Source of the DNA: Pseudomonas fildesensis | GTDB taxonomy: Bacteria; Pseudomonadota; Gammaproteobacteria; Pseudomonadales; Pseudomonadaceae | Assembly: GCF_001050345.1 (NCBI RefSeq) | Contig: NZ_LFMW01000007.1 | Location: 496,001-560,000, forward strand | Direction: 5' to 3' | DNA: 64,000 bases | Part shown: positions 9,432 to 18,048 of the stretch, one piece after another | How positions within the stretch are numbered: position 1 is the first letter of the stretch | Layout: each line of letters starts with the position of its first letter | Made by a program: the position numbers and the translations under genes | The notes under the pieces: model-generated | Database searches by the model: none | The model's input: only the letters and a program-made list of their open reading frames with translations | Told to the model about the DNA's origin: nothing

Positions 9432-10973
9432 TTAGTCGGTAAGTTTTTCGGCCAGCGCTTTGACACGCGCCAGGTCACCCTTGGCGACCCTGGCCACGCC
9501 GGTGCCGTACTCCGGGTCCGCCTTGTAGAGGAACGACAAGATGATGTGCTTGCTCACATCGTCAGTGGTGGCCAGGGAGCCGCCGAAGTTGTCGATCAGG
9601 TCCTGGCGCTCTTTTTTGTTGTAGGAGCGGTACAAATCACCCGCCTGCTTGAAGTTCTGCTCACGCTGGATCTTCGCCTGCTGGGTGCTGCCCGCCAGCG
9701 TCGACTGGCTGTAGCGCGCGGTTTGCGGCTCTTCGCGTGGCAACAGGCGGCTTGGCTGGTAGTTCACGCCGGTCGTGCTGTTGCCGAAGTTCATCGCGCC
9801 ATCCTGGTTACCGTTGTTGACGGTGACCCGTGGGGCGTTGATTGGCAGCTGCAATGCGTTGGCGCCCAGGCGGTACATCTGCGTGTCGGCATAGGAGAAC
9901 ACCCGACCTTGCAGCAGGCGGTCTTCCGACGGTTCGATGCCCGGCACCAGGTTGGCCGGGGCCATGGCCACTTGCTCGGTTTCCTGGAAAACGTTGGCCG
10001 GGTTGCGGTTCAGCACCATCTGACCGACTTTGCGCTCGGGCACATTCGGCCATATCTTGGTGGCGTCCAGCGGGTCGAAATCAAACTTGGCCAAGTCCTC
10101 AGGCTTGAGCACTTGCACGTACAGGTCCCACTTGGGGAAGTCGCCCTTGTTGATATGCGTGACCAGGTCGTTGGTCATGTGGCTGTAGTCACGGCCCTGC
10201 ACTTCGGTCACTTGCTTGGGATCAAGGTTCTTGATGCCTTGCAGGCTCTTCCAGTGGAACTTGACGTAGTGCACTTCGCCCTTGGCATTGATCAACTTGT
10301 AGGCATGTACACCGTTGCCATCCATTTCCCGGTAACTGGCCGGCGTACCGGAGTCGGAATACAGCTCGGTGAGTGTACGAGTGGACTCAGGCACATGGGA
10401 GAAGAAGTCGAAGCGACGCGAGTCATCATCCAGGTTAGTGCGCGGGTCCGGCTTGAAGGCGTGGACCATGTCCGGGAACTTGATGGCGTCGCGGATAAAG
10501 AACGTCGGGAAGTTGTTGCCCACCAGGTCCCAGTTGCCGTCGGCGGTGTAGAACTTGGTGGCGAACCCGCGCGGGTCACGCAGGGTTTCCGGGGAGTGAT
10601 TACCGTGCACCACAGCCGAGAACCGCACGAACACGGGAGTCGCTTCGCCCGCCGCGAAGACCTTGGCCTTGGTCAGGTCGCTGAGGTTATCGGTGACGGT
10701 GAAAGTACCGTGAGCGCCGGTACCACGGGCATGCACCACGCGCTCAGGAATGCGCTCGCGGTCGAAGCGCTGCAGTTTCTGGATCAGCTGTACGTCTTGC
10801 AGCAGCACGGGGCCATTGGCGCCGGCGGTTTGCGAGTTCTGGTTGTCGCCGACGGCCGCACCGTTATCGCGGGTCAGGTTGGCGGCCTGTACCGACAGGG
10901 AAAGCAGGCTGGCGGTCGCCAGTACCAGCGCATGGCGCGCCAGAACCGGGCCGCAGCTCATTGGATTCTTCAT
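9432..10973 (-). CDS. katB: Catalase KatB, exported
   Basis: A heme catalase that decomposes hydrogen peroxide. The 513-residue product has a signal peptide (hydrophobic core ALVLATASLLSLSVQA, cleavage near residue 30), so it is probably periplasmic. Catalase landmarks are RIPERVVHARGTGAHGTF (active-site His) near residue 75, FIRDAIKFPDMVHA, and RVFSYADTQMYRLGAN with the proximal heme-ligand Tyr. The ATG follows GAGGAAA. The gene is divergent from mscL, and ankB follows it. OxyR control is expected from P. aeruginosa, but I could not confirm an OxyR site by eye. Confidence 0.95.
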   Translation of the reverse strand: MKNPMSCGPVLARHALVLATASLLSLSVQAANLTRDNGAAVGDNQNSQTAGANGPVLLQDVQLIQKLQRFDRERIPERVVHARGTGAHGTFTVTDNLSDLTKAKVFAAGEATPVFVRFSAVVHGNHSPETLRDPRGFATKFYTADGNWDLVGNNFPTFFIRDAIKFPDMVHAFKPDPRTNLDDDSRRFDFFSHVPESTRTLTELYSDSGTPASYREMDGNGVHAYKLINAKGEVHYVKFHWKSLQGIKNLDPKQVTEVQGRDYSHMTNDLVTHINKGDFPKWDLYVQVLKPEDLAKFDFDPLDATKIWPNVPERKVGQMVLNRNPANVFQETEQVAMAPANLVPGIEPSEDRLLQGRVFSYADTQMYRLGANALQLPINAPRVTVNNGNQDGAMNFGNSTTGVNYQPSRLLPREEPQTARYSQSTLAGSTQQAKIQREQNFKQAGDLYRSYNKKERQDLIDNFGGSLATTDDVSKHIILSFLYKADPEYGTGVARVAKGDLARVKALAEKLTD

Positions 10974-11258
10974 CGAGGTTTCCTCTGGTTTTTTTAATGC
11001 ACATTCAGTTGTGCTTGCCAGAGGCTAGTGACCCGCGAGTCAGAAGATAAATAGAAAAACACCACCAGGTCGATTAAGAAAATAAGATGGTAAGGCACTG
11101 AAATCGCGAGTATTCCGCGCGACTGGTGGCACTTTGCAAACTATTTGCGTTTTAGTGTGTCGATAAAAACCAACAGTGTTAACAGTTGTGTCAGGCAAGC
11201 CCGCTACGACTGATTTACACTGACCTCCACCCTTCTCATCTGTAACAAGGAATAACCT

Positions 11259-11675
11259 ATGGGCGTGATCAGTGAGTTCAAGGCCTTCGCGGTCAAAGGT
11301 AATGTGGTCGACATGGCCGTGGGTATCATCATCGGCGCTGCCTTCGGCAAAATTGTTTCCTCGTTTGTGGGCGACGTGGTGATGCCTCCCATCGGTCTGT
11401 TGATCGGTGGCGTGGACTTCGGTGATCTGGCGGTGACGCTCAAGGCAGCGCAGGGCGATATCCCGGCGGTCGTGCTGGCCTACGGCAAGTTCATCCAGAG
11501 TGTGATCGACTTCGTGATCGTCGCGTTTGCGATCTTCATGGGCGTGAAAGCCATCAACCGCCTCAAGCGTGAAGAAGCCGTAGCACCTACCCTGCCGCCG
11601 ACGCCGAGCAAGGAAGAAGTGTTGCTGGGTGAGATCCGTGATCTGCTCAAGGCACAGAACGACAAGCCGCTCTAA
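11259..11675 (+). CDS. mscL: Large-conductance mechanosensitive channel MscL
   Basis: A 138-residue inner-membrane channel that opens on hypo-osmotic shock. The N-terminal helix and TM1 ([30 protein letters not shown]) and TM2 ([21 protein letters not shown]) are complete, with a charged C-terminal helix ([15 protein letters not shown]). The ribosome-binding site AAGGAA precedes the ATG. It ends in a long inverted repeat shared with the convergent fpr gene. Confidence 0.97.
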   Translation: MGVISEFKAFAVKGNVVDMAVGIIIGAAFGKIVSSFVGDVVMPPIGLLIGGVDFGDLAVTLKAAQGDIPAVVLAYGKFIQSVIDFVIVAFAIFMGVKAINRLKREEAVAPTLPPTPSKEEVLLGEIRDLLKAQNDKPL

Positions 11676-11693
11676 GCCGCATCGTTTTGTAAG

Positions 11694-11893
11694 AAGGCGC
11701 CCCAAGGGGTAATGCCGATCAGTTAAGAAATAGAAAGAGCGCAAAGTAACCTGTGGCGAGGGAGCTTGCTCCCGCTGGGCCGCGAAGCGGCCCCAAAGAT
11801 GGGACTGCTACGCAGTCCAACGGGAGCAAGCTCCCTCGCCACAGGTACAGTGTTCGCCCTTAACTGACTGGCATTACCCCAAGGGGCGCCTTT
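11694..11893. terminator. Bidirectional mscL/fpr terminator with a REP doublet in its loop
   Basis: Two 34-35-nt arms (11694-11727 and 11859-11893) are near-perfect reverse complements, built on AAGGCGCCCC and GGGGCGCCTT and followed by TTTTT on the plus strand. Between them lies an inverted REP pair of the gtggcgagggagcttgctcccg type (11751-11844). The arms look like an ordinary terminator stem opened by a REP insertion. Confidence 0.7.
11751..11844. repeat. REP doublet, ctgtggcgagggagcttgctcccg type
   Basis: Inverted pair with inner palindromes (gccgcgaagcggc and ggactgctacgcagtcc). This is a second REP subtype, distinct from the gtgggaggggg type. Confidence 0.85.
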
Positions 11894-11896
11894 TTG

Positions 11897-12673
11897 TTAC
11901 CAGTAGTTTTCCACCGCCACCTGGCCAGGGCGCCGCGAAAGACTCAATTGCATATCGCGCAGCTTGAGCAACTGACGGGTGTCGTCGATCATCTGCGGGT
12001 TGCCGCAAATCATCACGCGGGAGTGCTCCGGGGTCAGCGCGACGCCGGCCGTGCGTTCCAGCTCGCCATTTTCAATCAACGTCGTGATACGCCCATTCAG
12101 CGCGCCCGGATGTTGCTCGCGGGTGACGAGGGGGACGTAGGTGAGTTTGTGCGCGTACTCGGCCAGGTACTCACGCTCACCCAGCGTCTTGATCAACGAC
12201 TGGTACGCCAGCTCCCGGGCTTCGCGGGCGCTGTACACGAGGATGATGCGCTCGAATTTCTCCCACACCTCGAAGTCCTGCAGGATCGACAGGAACGGCG
12301 CCACCCCGGTGCCGGTGCCCAGCAGCCACAGGTCACGCCCGTCCACAAAGCGGTTCAGGGTCAAAAAGCCGGTGGCCTGGCGCTCGACCATCAAGGTATC
12401 GCCGACCTTCAGGCGACTCAGCTCGCTGGTGAACTCGCCGCCGGGGACAACAATCGAGAAGAAATCCAGGTGCTCATCAAACGGCGAGGACACCACGGAA
12501 TAGGCGCGCCACACGGTGCTGCCGTCCACCTTGGTCACACCGAGACGCACGAACTGGCCGGCGGTAAAACGAAAGCCAGGGTCGCGGGTGGTGCGCAGGG
12601 TGAAGAGGCTGGGGGTCAGCGATTGCACGTCGAGCAAGGTCTGGCGGGTAAATTTCTCAGCACTGGCCGTCAT
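11897..12673 (-). CDS. fpr: Ferredoxin/flavodoxin-NADP+ reductase
   Basis: A 258-residue FAD enzyme that exchanges electrons between NADPH and ferredoxin or flavodoxin, important in oxidative stress and for supplying FeS and heme enzymes. Visible features are the FAD-binding RAYSVVSSPFD (RxYS) near residue 52, the NADPH-binding LLGTGTGVAPFLSIL near residue 115, and the C-terminal VAVENYW. Length and ending match bacterial subclass I Fpr proteins. A GGAG ribosome-binding site precedes the ATG at 12673. It is convergent with mscL and divergent from the LuxR solo. Confidence 0.95.
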   Translation of the reverse strand: MTASAEKFTRQTLLDVQSLTPSLFTLRTTRDPGFRFTAGQFVRLGVTKVDGSTVWRAYSVVSSPFDEHLDFFSIVVPGGEFTSELSRLKVGDTLMVERQATGFLTLNRFVDGRDLWLLGTGTGVAPFLSILQDFEVWEKFERIILVYSAREARELAYQSLIKTLGEREYLAEYAHKLTYVPLVTREQHPGALNGRITTLIENGELERTAGVALTPEHSRVMICGNPQMIDDTRQLLKLRDMQLSLSRRPGQVAVENYW

Positions 12674-13077
12674 GGGGGGCTCCGTTCTACAGGTGCCCTA
12701 GTGTCCCTCAAAGTGGCGCGCAGAAACACCTGCGGTGGGTAGTGGCAAATTCAAGCTGCTCGACAGCAATCAGAATGATGGCAATTTAGTTGCATTCCTA
12801 ATCAATTCGCTATTACGCAACTGTACTCTGAACCGTTAGCGCAGCCCGGGCGTTGTCATTTATTTACCAACAAATCGACAACTCACTAAAAACCCGAAAG
12901 AAATACTTAGTTGCTTGAATAGCTCACTAATTGGCTGTCCAGAAAATCCCTATTAATGCCTGTTGTTCAAAAGCGAAAATTTACGCCCACGCTGTAGCCG
13001 ATGTCCTACACTCGTTCGGGTGCTGCATTGGGATTCAGGACGTCCCCAAGTACACCCAATCCCATGGAGAGTTACCA
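12674..13077. other. AT-rich divergent promoter region, fpr / LuxR solo
   Basis: About 400 bases without a supported gene. It is more AT-rich than its surroundings. An inverted repeat AGTTGC (12788-12793) / GCAACT (12817-12822) is visible, and TTAGTTGC occurs twice (12786-12793 and about 12907-12914). No canonical lux box was found by eye. Confidence 0.5.
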
Positions 13078-13788
13078 ATGGTCAACTGGCGCAATAAAAG
13101 GCTTCCCCAGATAGAAGGCGAGGACGAGATAACCAGTGTATTTGAGATGGTCATCAACGAAACGTATCAACTCGGCTTCCAATTCTGCTCTTTCAAGATG
13201 AGTGCCCAACAACCCTCCAACCAAACCAGCCTGTTTGAAAAAAACAACTATCCAAACGAATGGAACACCCTTTACAAAGAAGCCATGTTTGCTGATGTCG
13301 ATCCCGTTCTGGTGCATTGTCAGCGCTCCGTGTTGCCGTTCGTCTGGAAGGAAACGTCATTCCAGGGCACCCCTCATCTATGGACACTGGCCAAATCCCA
13401 CGGCGTGCATTTGGGATGGACCCAACCGCTGCATGGCCCCCAAGGCGTTTTCAGTATGCTGACGCTGGGCCGAAGCAAAGACGAAATCAGCCCGGAGGAG
13501 CTTTACGAAAAAGCCGGCATCGCATTGTGGCTGTGTCATGCAATGCACAGCGTTGTGTCGCATAAGTACGCCAACGCCCCCGCTCCCAAGCCCTGCAGCA
13601 ATTTGACCGTGCGCGAGCTCGAAGTCCTGCGTTGGTCAGCGTTAGGCAAGACCGCCGCCGAGATCGCGCAGATTCTGTGCCTGTCCGAGCGCACCGTCGG
13701 CTTTCACAACTGCAGTTCAATGAGGAAACTGGGCGTCAATAACAAGATCGCCGCCGTCATGAAGGCCGCCCAATCCGGGCTGCTGTGA
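13078..13788 (+). CDS. ppoR: LuxR-family quorum-sensing solo (PpoR-like)
   Basis: A 236-residue regulator with an N-terminal autoinducer-binding domain and a C-terminal LuxR helix-turn-helix. The residues that define AHL-binding LuxR proteins occur with TraR spacing: W57, Y61, D70, P71 and W85 equivalents (EWNTLY, DVDP, PFVW). The three conserved DNA-binding-domain residues (E178, L182, G188 equivalents) are in RELEVL...GKT. It should therefore bind an acyl-homoserine lactone, yet no luxI gene is in the window. P. putida PpoR, which binds 3-oxo-C6-HSL, has the same fpr/mscL/radA neighbourhood. The ATG at 13078 gives the normal family length; an upstream in-frame start would add 49 unrelated residues. 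Confidence 0.85.
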   Translation: MVNWRNKRLPQIEGEDEITSVFEMVINETYQLGFQFCSFKMSAQQPSNQTSLFEKNNYPNEWNTLYKEAMFADVDPVLVHCQRSVLPFVWKETSFQGTPHLWTLAKSHGVHLGWTQPLHGPQGVFSMLTLGRSKDEISPEELYEKAGIALWLCHAMHSVVSHKYANAPAPKPCSNLTVRELEVLRWSALGKTAAEIAQILCLSERTVGFHNCSSMRKLGVNNKIAAVMKAAQSGLL

Positions 13789-13914
13789 AACACTCCATGT
13801 AATCCTTGCGAAAAAAACGTAACATTTGCGACCTGTTCCGGGTGATGACGCAGCTTCAAACCTCGCGTCGCCGTTCACCCCAATGGTTCGATTCCCCCAG
13901 AGTTTTCTCCCGCC

Positions 13915-15039
13915 ATGCCCCTGCTCGAAAGCCCCTTCGCCCAGCTCGATCTGATCCGCCAGCCAGAGCAACACAATGATCCGCTGCAAGCCTTTGATGC
14001 GGCCGACGAGTACCTGCTCAGCCACTTGGCCGAACAGCAGCCCTCCCTCGATACCCGCGTGCTGGTGCTCAACGACAGCTTTGGCGCCCTGGCGGCCAGC
14101 CTTGAAGGCCGGGTGCAGGTGACCTCCAGCGGGGACTCCGTCCTTGCCGCGCAAGGCCTGGAGAAAAACCTGGTGCGTAACGGCAAGGCGTTTGACGCGG
14201 TGCCGTTCATGCCATCCAGCCAAGTGCCGACAGGGCCATTCGACCGGGTGCTGATCCGCGTACCTAAAACACTGGCGCTACTGGAAGAACAGTTGATCCG
14301 CCTGCAAGGCCAGCTGGCACCGGGCGCCGAAGTGATCGCAGGGGCGATGGTCAAGCATCTGCCACGGGCGGCCGGGGATTTGCTGGAGCGTTATATCGGG
14401 CCGATGCACGCCTCCCTAGCGGTGAAGAAGGCACGGTTGTTGATCGCAACATTGGCTGACCGCCCGGCGGCGGTCTCGCCCTACCCTACTCGCTACACGC
14501 TGGACACACCGGCCATTGAGCTGCTCAACCACGCCAACGTGTTCTGCCGCGAAGACCTGGACATCGGCACCCGCGCCTTCCTGCCGCACCTGCCCAAAGG
14601 TCTGGGCAGTGCTCGCGTGGCGGACCTGGGTTGCGGCAACGGCGTGTTGGCGATTGCCAGCGCCCTGCAAAACCCCAACGCGCAGTACACACTGGTGGAC
14701 GAGTCCTATATGGCCGTGCAATCGGCACTTGAGAACTGGCAGGCCACTCTCGGCGCGCGTGACGTGATCGTGCGCGCCGCCGATGGCCTGCCCGGCCAGG
14801 AACCCGACTCGCTGGACGTGGTGTTGTGCAACCCGCCGTTCCACCAGCAACAGGTGGTCGGCGACTTCCTCGCCTGGCGCATGTTCCAGCAGGCACGGGA
14901 AGCGTTGGTGGTCGGCGGAGCACTCTATATAGTCGGCAACCGTCACCTGGGTTATCACACCAAATTGGCGCGGCTGTTCCGGGGCGTCGAGCAAGTGGCC
15001 ACCACGCCGAAGTTCGTGATTCTCAAAGCGCGCAAATAA
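13915..15039 (+). CDS. rlmG: 23S rRNA (guanine1835-N2)-methyltransferase RlmG
   Basis: An SAM-dependent methyltransferase for G1835 of 23S rRNA. The 374-residue protein closely follows E. coli RlmG from memory: NDPLQAFDAADEYLL at the N-terminus, VPKTLALLEEQLIRL mid-protein, the SAM motif VADLGCGNGVLAIAS near residue 240, the catalytic NPPFHQQ near residue 307, and YIVGNRHLGYHTKLARLF at the end. Two methyltransferase-like domains are present, the N-terminal one degenerate, as in the family. Confidence 0.95.
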   Translation: MPLLESPFAQLDLIRQPEQHNDPLQAFDAADEYLLSHLAEQQPSLDTRVLVLNDSFGALAASLEGRVQVTSSGDSVLAAQGLEKNLVRNGKAFDAVPFMPSSQVPTGPFDRVLIRVPKTLALLEEQLIRLQGQLAPGAEVIAGAMVKHLPRAAGDLLERYIGPMHASLAVKKARLLIATLADRPAAVSPYPTRYTLDTPAIELLNHANVFCREDLDIGTRAFLPHLPKGLGSARVADLGCGNGVLAIASALQNPNAQYTLVDESYMAVQSALENWQATLGARDVIVRAADGLPGQEPDSLDVVLCNPPFHQQQVVGDFLAWRMFQQAREALVVGGALYIVGNRHLGYHTKLARLFRGVEQVATTPKFVILKARK

Positions 15040-15095
15040 AAAAACCCTGCATCTCTTGCGAGAGCAGGGTTGAAAAACCGGGCCGCAAAGCCCGG
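15038..15095 (-). terminator. Tandem intrinsic terminators of the cio operon
   Basis: Read on the minus strand, CCGGGC/GCCCGG (15078-15095) is followed by TTTTT. Then AACCCTGC/GCAGGGTT with an inner TCTC/GAGA (15043-15071) is followed by a seven-T run. Both orient to stop transcripts arriving from cioAB-DUF2474. The second may also fold in rlmG mRNA. Confidence 0.85.
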
Positions 15096-15103
15096 ATGGG
15101 ATG

Positions 15104-15271
15104 TCAGTGGGTGGTCAGGCCGGCCGCATTCATGAACATGCGCATCAGGCTGGCCACGACAAACAGGGCCAGCACACTGCCGGTCCAGATCATCGCCAAC
15201 CACCCCAGGCGCCGCCACAATGGCTGTTTCTCGGCCTGTTCAATCTCGTGCAACGAAGGTTTGCCGGGCAT
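15104..15271 (-). CDS. DUF2474 small membrane protein, probable third CIO subunit
   Basis: A 55-residue protein starting MPGKPSLHEIEQAEKQPLWRR, with one transmembrane helix (about residues 23-43, LGWLAMIWTGSVLALFVVASL) and a short C-terminal tail. It matches the DUF2474 family, which is found next to cyanide-insensitive bd-type oxidases. By analogy with CydX it may be a small oxidase subunit. The start at 15271 lies 12 bases after the cioB stop codon, behind GGAGGGT, so it is almost surely translated from the cio mRNA. Confidence 0.85.
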   Translation of the reverse strand: MPGKPSLHEIEQAEKQPLWRRLGWLAMIWTGSVLALFVVASLMRMFMNAAGLTTH

Positions 15272-15283
15272 GTTACGACCCTC

Positions 15284-16291
15284 CTAGTGATAACCGTCTT
15301 CGTGGGTGACCTTGCCGCGGAACACGTAGTAGCTCCAGAAGGTGTAGCCCAGGATGAACGGGATGATAAACAGCGTGCCCACCAGCATGAAGCCCTGGCT
15401 TTGCGGCGGCGCGGCCGCGTCCCAGATCGACACCGATGGCGGGATGATGTTCGGCCACAGGCTGATCCCCAGGCCGCTGTAGCCGAGGAAAATCAGCACC
15501 AGCGTCAGCAGGAACGGCGTGTAGTGCGCATTGCGGGCCACCGCGCGGATCAGCCCGTACATGGTCACCAGTACCAGGATCGGTACCGGCAGGAACCAGA
15601 ACAGGTTGGGCAAGGTGAACCAGCGCGAAGCGATTTCCGGGTGTGTCAGCGGCGTCCAGATACTGACGATACCCATCACCGCCAGCACCACGAACGCCAA
15701 CGGCCGTGCCAGGTTGTGCATCTTTTCCTGCAACGAGCCTTCGGTCTTCATGATCAGCCAGGTGCAACCCAGCAAGGCATACGCCACGATCAATGCGACG
15801 CCGCAGAACAGGGTGAACGGTGTGAACCAGTCCAGCGAGCCCCCGGCAAACTGGCGATTGACCACCGGAATACCGTCGATAAACGCCCCCAGCGCCACGC
15901 CCTGGAAGAATGTCGCCGTCAGCGAACCACCGATAAACGCCTTGTCCCACAAGTGACGCTTGTCGTCCTTGGCCTTGAAACGGAACTCGAAGGCCACGCC
16001 GCGAAAGATCAGCCCGATCAGCATCAGCATCAGCGGCAGGTACAGCGCCGACAACACCACCGAATAGGCCAGCGGGAACGCGCCGAACAACGCCGCACCG
16101 CCCAGTACCAGCCAGGTTTCGTTACCGTCCCATACCGGGGCGACGGTGTTCATCATCACGTCACGGTCGACTTTGCCCGGAATGAACGGAAAGAGAATGC
16201 CGATCCCCAGGTCGAAGCCGTCCATGACCACGTACATCATGATGCCGAAGATGATGATCACGGCCCAGATCAGCGGAAGGTCAATGCCCAT
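15284..16291 (-). CDS. cioB: Cyanide-insensitive bd-type ubiquinol oxidase subunit II
   Basis: A 335-residue integral membrane subunit of a bd-family quinol oxidase. It begins MGIDLPLIWAVIIIFGIMMYVVMDGFDLG, typical of CydB/CioB, with about eight hydrophobic segments and the family stretch NTVAPVWDGNETWLV near residue 55. The ATG at 16291 follows AAGGGG. It starts one base after the end of cioA, showing tight translational coupling. Confidence 0.95.
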   Translation of the reverse strand: MGIDLPLIWAVIIIFGIMMYVVMDGFDLGIGILFPFIPGKVDRDVMMNTVAPVWDGNETWLVLGGAALFGAFPLAYSVVLSALYLPLMLMLIGLIFRGVAFEFRFKAKDDKRHLWDKAFIGGSLTATFFQGVALGAFIDGIPVVNRQFAGGSLDWFTPFTLFCGVALIVAYALLGCTWLIMKTEGSLQEKMHNLARPLAFVVLAVMGIVSIWTPLTHPEIASRWFTLPNLFWFLPVPILVLVTMYGLIRAVARNAHYTPFLLTLVLIFLGYSGLGISLWPNIIPPSVSIWDAAAPPQSQGFMLVGTLFIIPFILGYTFWSYYVFRGKVTHEDGYH

Positions 16292-16292
16292 C

Positions 16293-17732
16293 TCAATTCC
16301 CCTTGTGCTGGATGTCAGCGTGGTCGTCTTCGGTGCCATCATCGGCAGCCGACAACGGACGGGCCGGTGTGCGTTTCTGACCAGGGCCACCGTGGGTTGG
16401 CTCGGTCACGTCATGGGCCACAGGGCCTTTGCGCACCAGGCGCATCATGTAGCCCAAACCGGCACCGAACAGCGCGAAGTACACCACCACGAACAGCACC
16501 AGGGTGATGCTCATCTGCGCCAGGCTATGCCCGGACGACGCATCCGCCGTGCGCATCAACCCGTAGACCACCCACGGCTGACGACCGATTTCGGTGGTGA
16601 ACCAACCGGCGAGAATCGCGATCAGGCCGGACGGGCCCATCCACAGCGCCAGGTACAGGAACGGTTTGGACGTGTACATCTTGTCGCCCCGGCGCAGCCA
16701 GAGGCTGAACAAACCGGTGAAGATCATCAGGAAGCCCAGGCCCACCATGACCCGGAACGACCAGAACACGATAGTCGAATTGGGGCGATCCTCAGGCGGG
16801 AAGTCCTTGAGGGCCGGCACCTGCTTGTCCAGCGAGTGGGTCAGGATGAGGCTGCCCAGGTAGGGAATCTCCACCGCGTATTTGGTTTTTTCGGCCTTCA
16901 TGTCCGGCCAGCCGAACAGGATCAGCGGGGTCGGTTCGTCGCCGATGTTTTCCCAGTGGCCTTCAATCGCGGCGATTTTCGCCGGCTGGTGCTTCAGGGT
17001 ATTGAGGCCGTGGAAGTCACCGATCACCGCCTGGATAGGCGCGACGATCAGCGCCATCCACATCGCCATCGATAACATGGTGCGGATCGCCGGGCTGTCC
17101 TTGCCGCGCAGCAAATGCCAAGCCGCCGAAGAGCCGACGAAGAACGCCGTAGCAACAAAGGCCGCCGTGGCCATGTGCATCAGGCGGTAGGGGAACGAGG
17201 GGTTGAAGATCACGGCCAGCCAATCGGTCGGGATCACGCGGCCGTCGATGATTTCAAAGCCCTGGGGCGTCTGCATCCAGCTGTTGGACGCAAGGATCCA
17301 GAAGGTGGAGATCAGCGTGCCGACGGCCACCATCACCGTGGCAAAGAAGTGCAGCTTGCGCCCCACCTTGTTCCAGCCAAACAGCATCACACCGAGGAAA
17401 CCGGCTTCAAGGAAGAAGGCCGTGAGCACTTCGTACGTCAGCAACGGCCCCGTGACGGCGCCGGCGAAGTCCGAGAAGCGGCTCCAGTTGGTACCGAACT
17501 GGTAGGCCATGACCAGACCGGAGACCACACCCATGCCGAAGTTGACGGCAAAGATCTTCGACCAAAAATGGTAGAGGTCACGGTAGGTGTCGTTGCGGGT
17601 CTTGAGCCACAGGCCTTCCAGCACCGCAAGGTAACTGGCCAGGCCGATGGTGATGGCCGGGAACAGGATGTGGAATGAGATGGTGAACGCAAACTGAATT
17701 CGGGCGAGATCTAGCGCCTCCAAACCGAACAT
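16293..17732 (-). CDS. cioA: Cyanide-insensitive bd-type ubiquinol oxidase subunit I
   Basis: The 479-residue cytochrome subunit of the quinol oxidase. It begins MFGLEALDLARIQFAFTISFHILFPAITIG, where the His is a heme ligand, and contains the quinol-site motif GRQPWVVYGLMRT near residue 390. The quinol loop is short, as in the CIO subgroup. The ATG at 17732 follows GAGGAAG. CIO allows respiration when heme-copper oxidases are blocked by cyanide. An Anr/FNR box lies 157 bases upstream of the start codon. Confidence 0.95.
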   Translation of the reverse strand: MFGLEALDLARIQFAFTISFHILFPAITIGLASYLAVLEGLWLKTRNDTYRDLYHFWSKIFAVNFGMGVVSGLVMAYQFGTNWSRFSDFAGAVTGPLLTYEVLTAFFLEAGFLGVMLFGWNKVGRKLHFFATVMVAVGTLISTFWILASNSWMQTPQGFEIIDGRVIPTDWLAVIFNPSFPYRLMHMATAAFVATAFFVGSSAAWHLLRGKDSPAIRTMLSMAMWMALIVAPIQAVIGDFHGLNTLKHQPAKIAAIEGHWENIGDEPTPLILFGWPDMKAEKTKYAVEIPYLGSLILTHSLDKQVPALKDFPPEDRPNSTIVFWSFRVMVGLGFLMIFTGLFSLWLRRGDKMYTSKPFLYLALWMGPSGLIAILAGWFTTEIGRQPWVVYGLMRTADASSGHSLAQMSITLVLFVVVYFALFGAGLGYMMRLVRKGPVAHDVTEPTHGGPGQKRTPARPLSAADDGTEDDHADIQHKGN

Positions 17733-18048
17733 AAGTCTTCCTCTGTCAGGTAATACCGAATGCTGGCTGGAGGCCGCATCCACTGCCCCCACGGATATGG
17801 AGTGTGGCGAATTCAAATTCGTTTCTTTTTTAACCAGCCACGTAGGGAATCTAGCCTTAAGGCCGCCAGAACAAATCCTGAAATGACTTTGATCTGGATC
17901 AATCACAGTGAAAAGAGTAGTCCCATTTTCGCGGTTGGCCTGTGTGGTCTTTTGCCGCGTGACAGCTTGCCTCACTCGTCTTCTCGCAACTATTTGTTAC
18001 AGCTTGATGCTAATCTCGCCCTTCCCTCCGCTTTGACCTGAATTCCCG
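17733..18048. promoter_or_regulatory. cioA / MFS divergent promoter region
   Basis: A 316-base spacer between divergent genes. The clear element is the Anr/FNR-type box listed separately. No other gene or strong palindrome was seen. Confidence 0.6.
17889..17902. promoter_or_regulatory. Anr/FNR-type box TTGAT-N4-ATCAA
   Basis: A perfect palindromic TTGAT CTGG ATCAA matches the Anr/FNR consensus. In P. aeruginosa ANR influences cioAB expression, so oxygen-dependent control of cioAB is likely. It could also act on the divergent MFS gene. Confidence 0.8.

Noticed and set aside
9546..10997. A 483-codon open frame opposite katB
   Set aside because: It lies antisense to a complete catalase gene with clear motifs and has a Val/Gly/His-rich composition typical of antisense frames.
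12931..13077. N-terminal extension of the LuxR solo by 49 residues
   Set aside because: The extension has no LuxR-family similarity, and the ATG at 13078 gives the standard length and TraR-like spacing.
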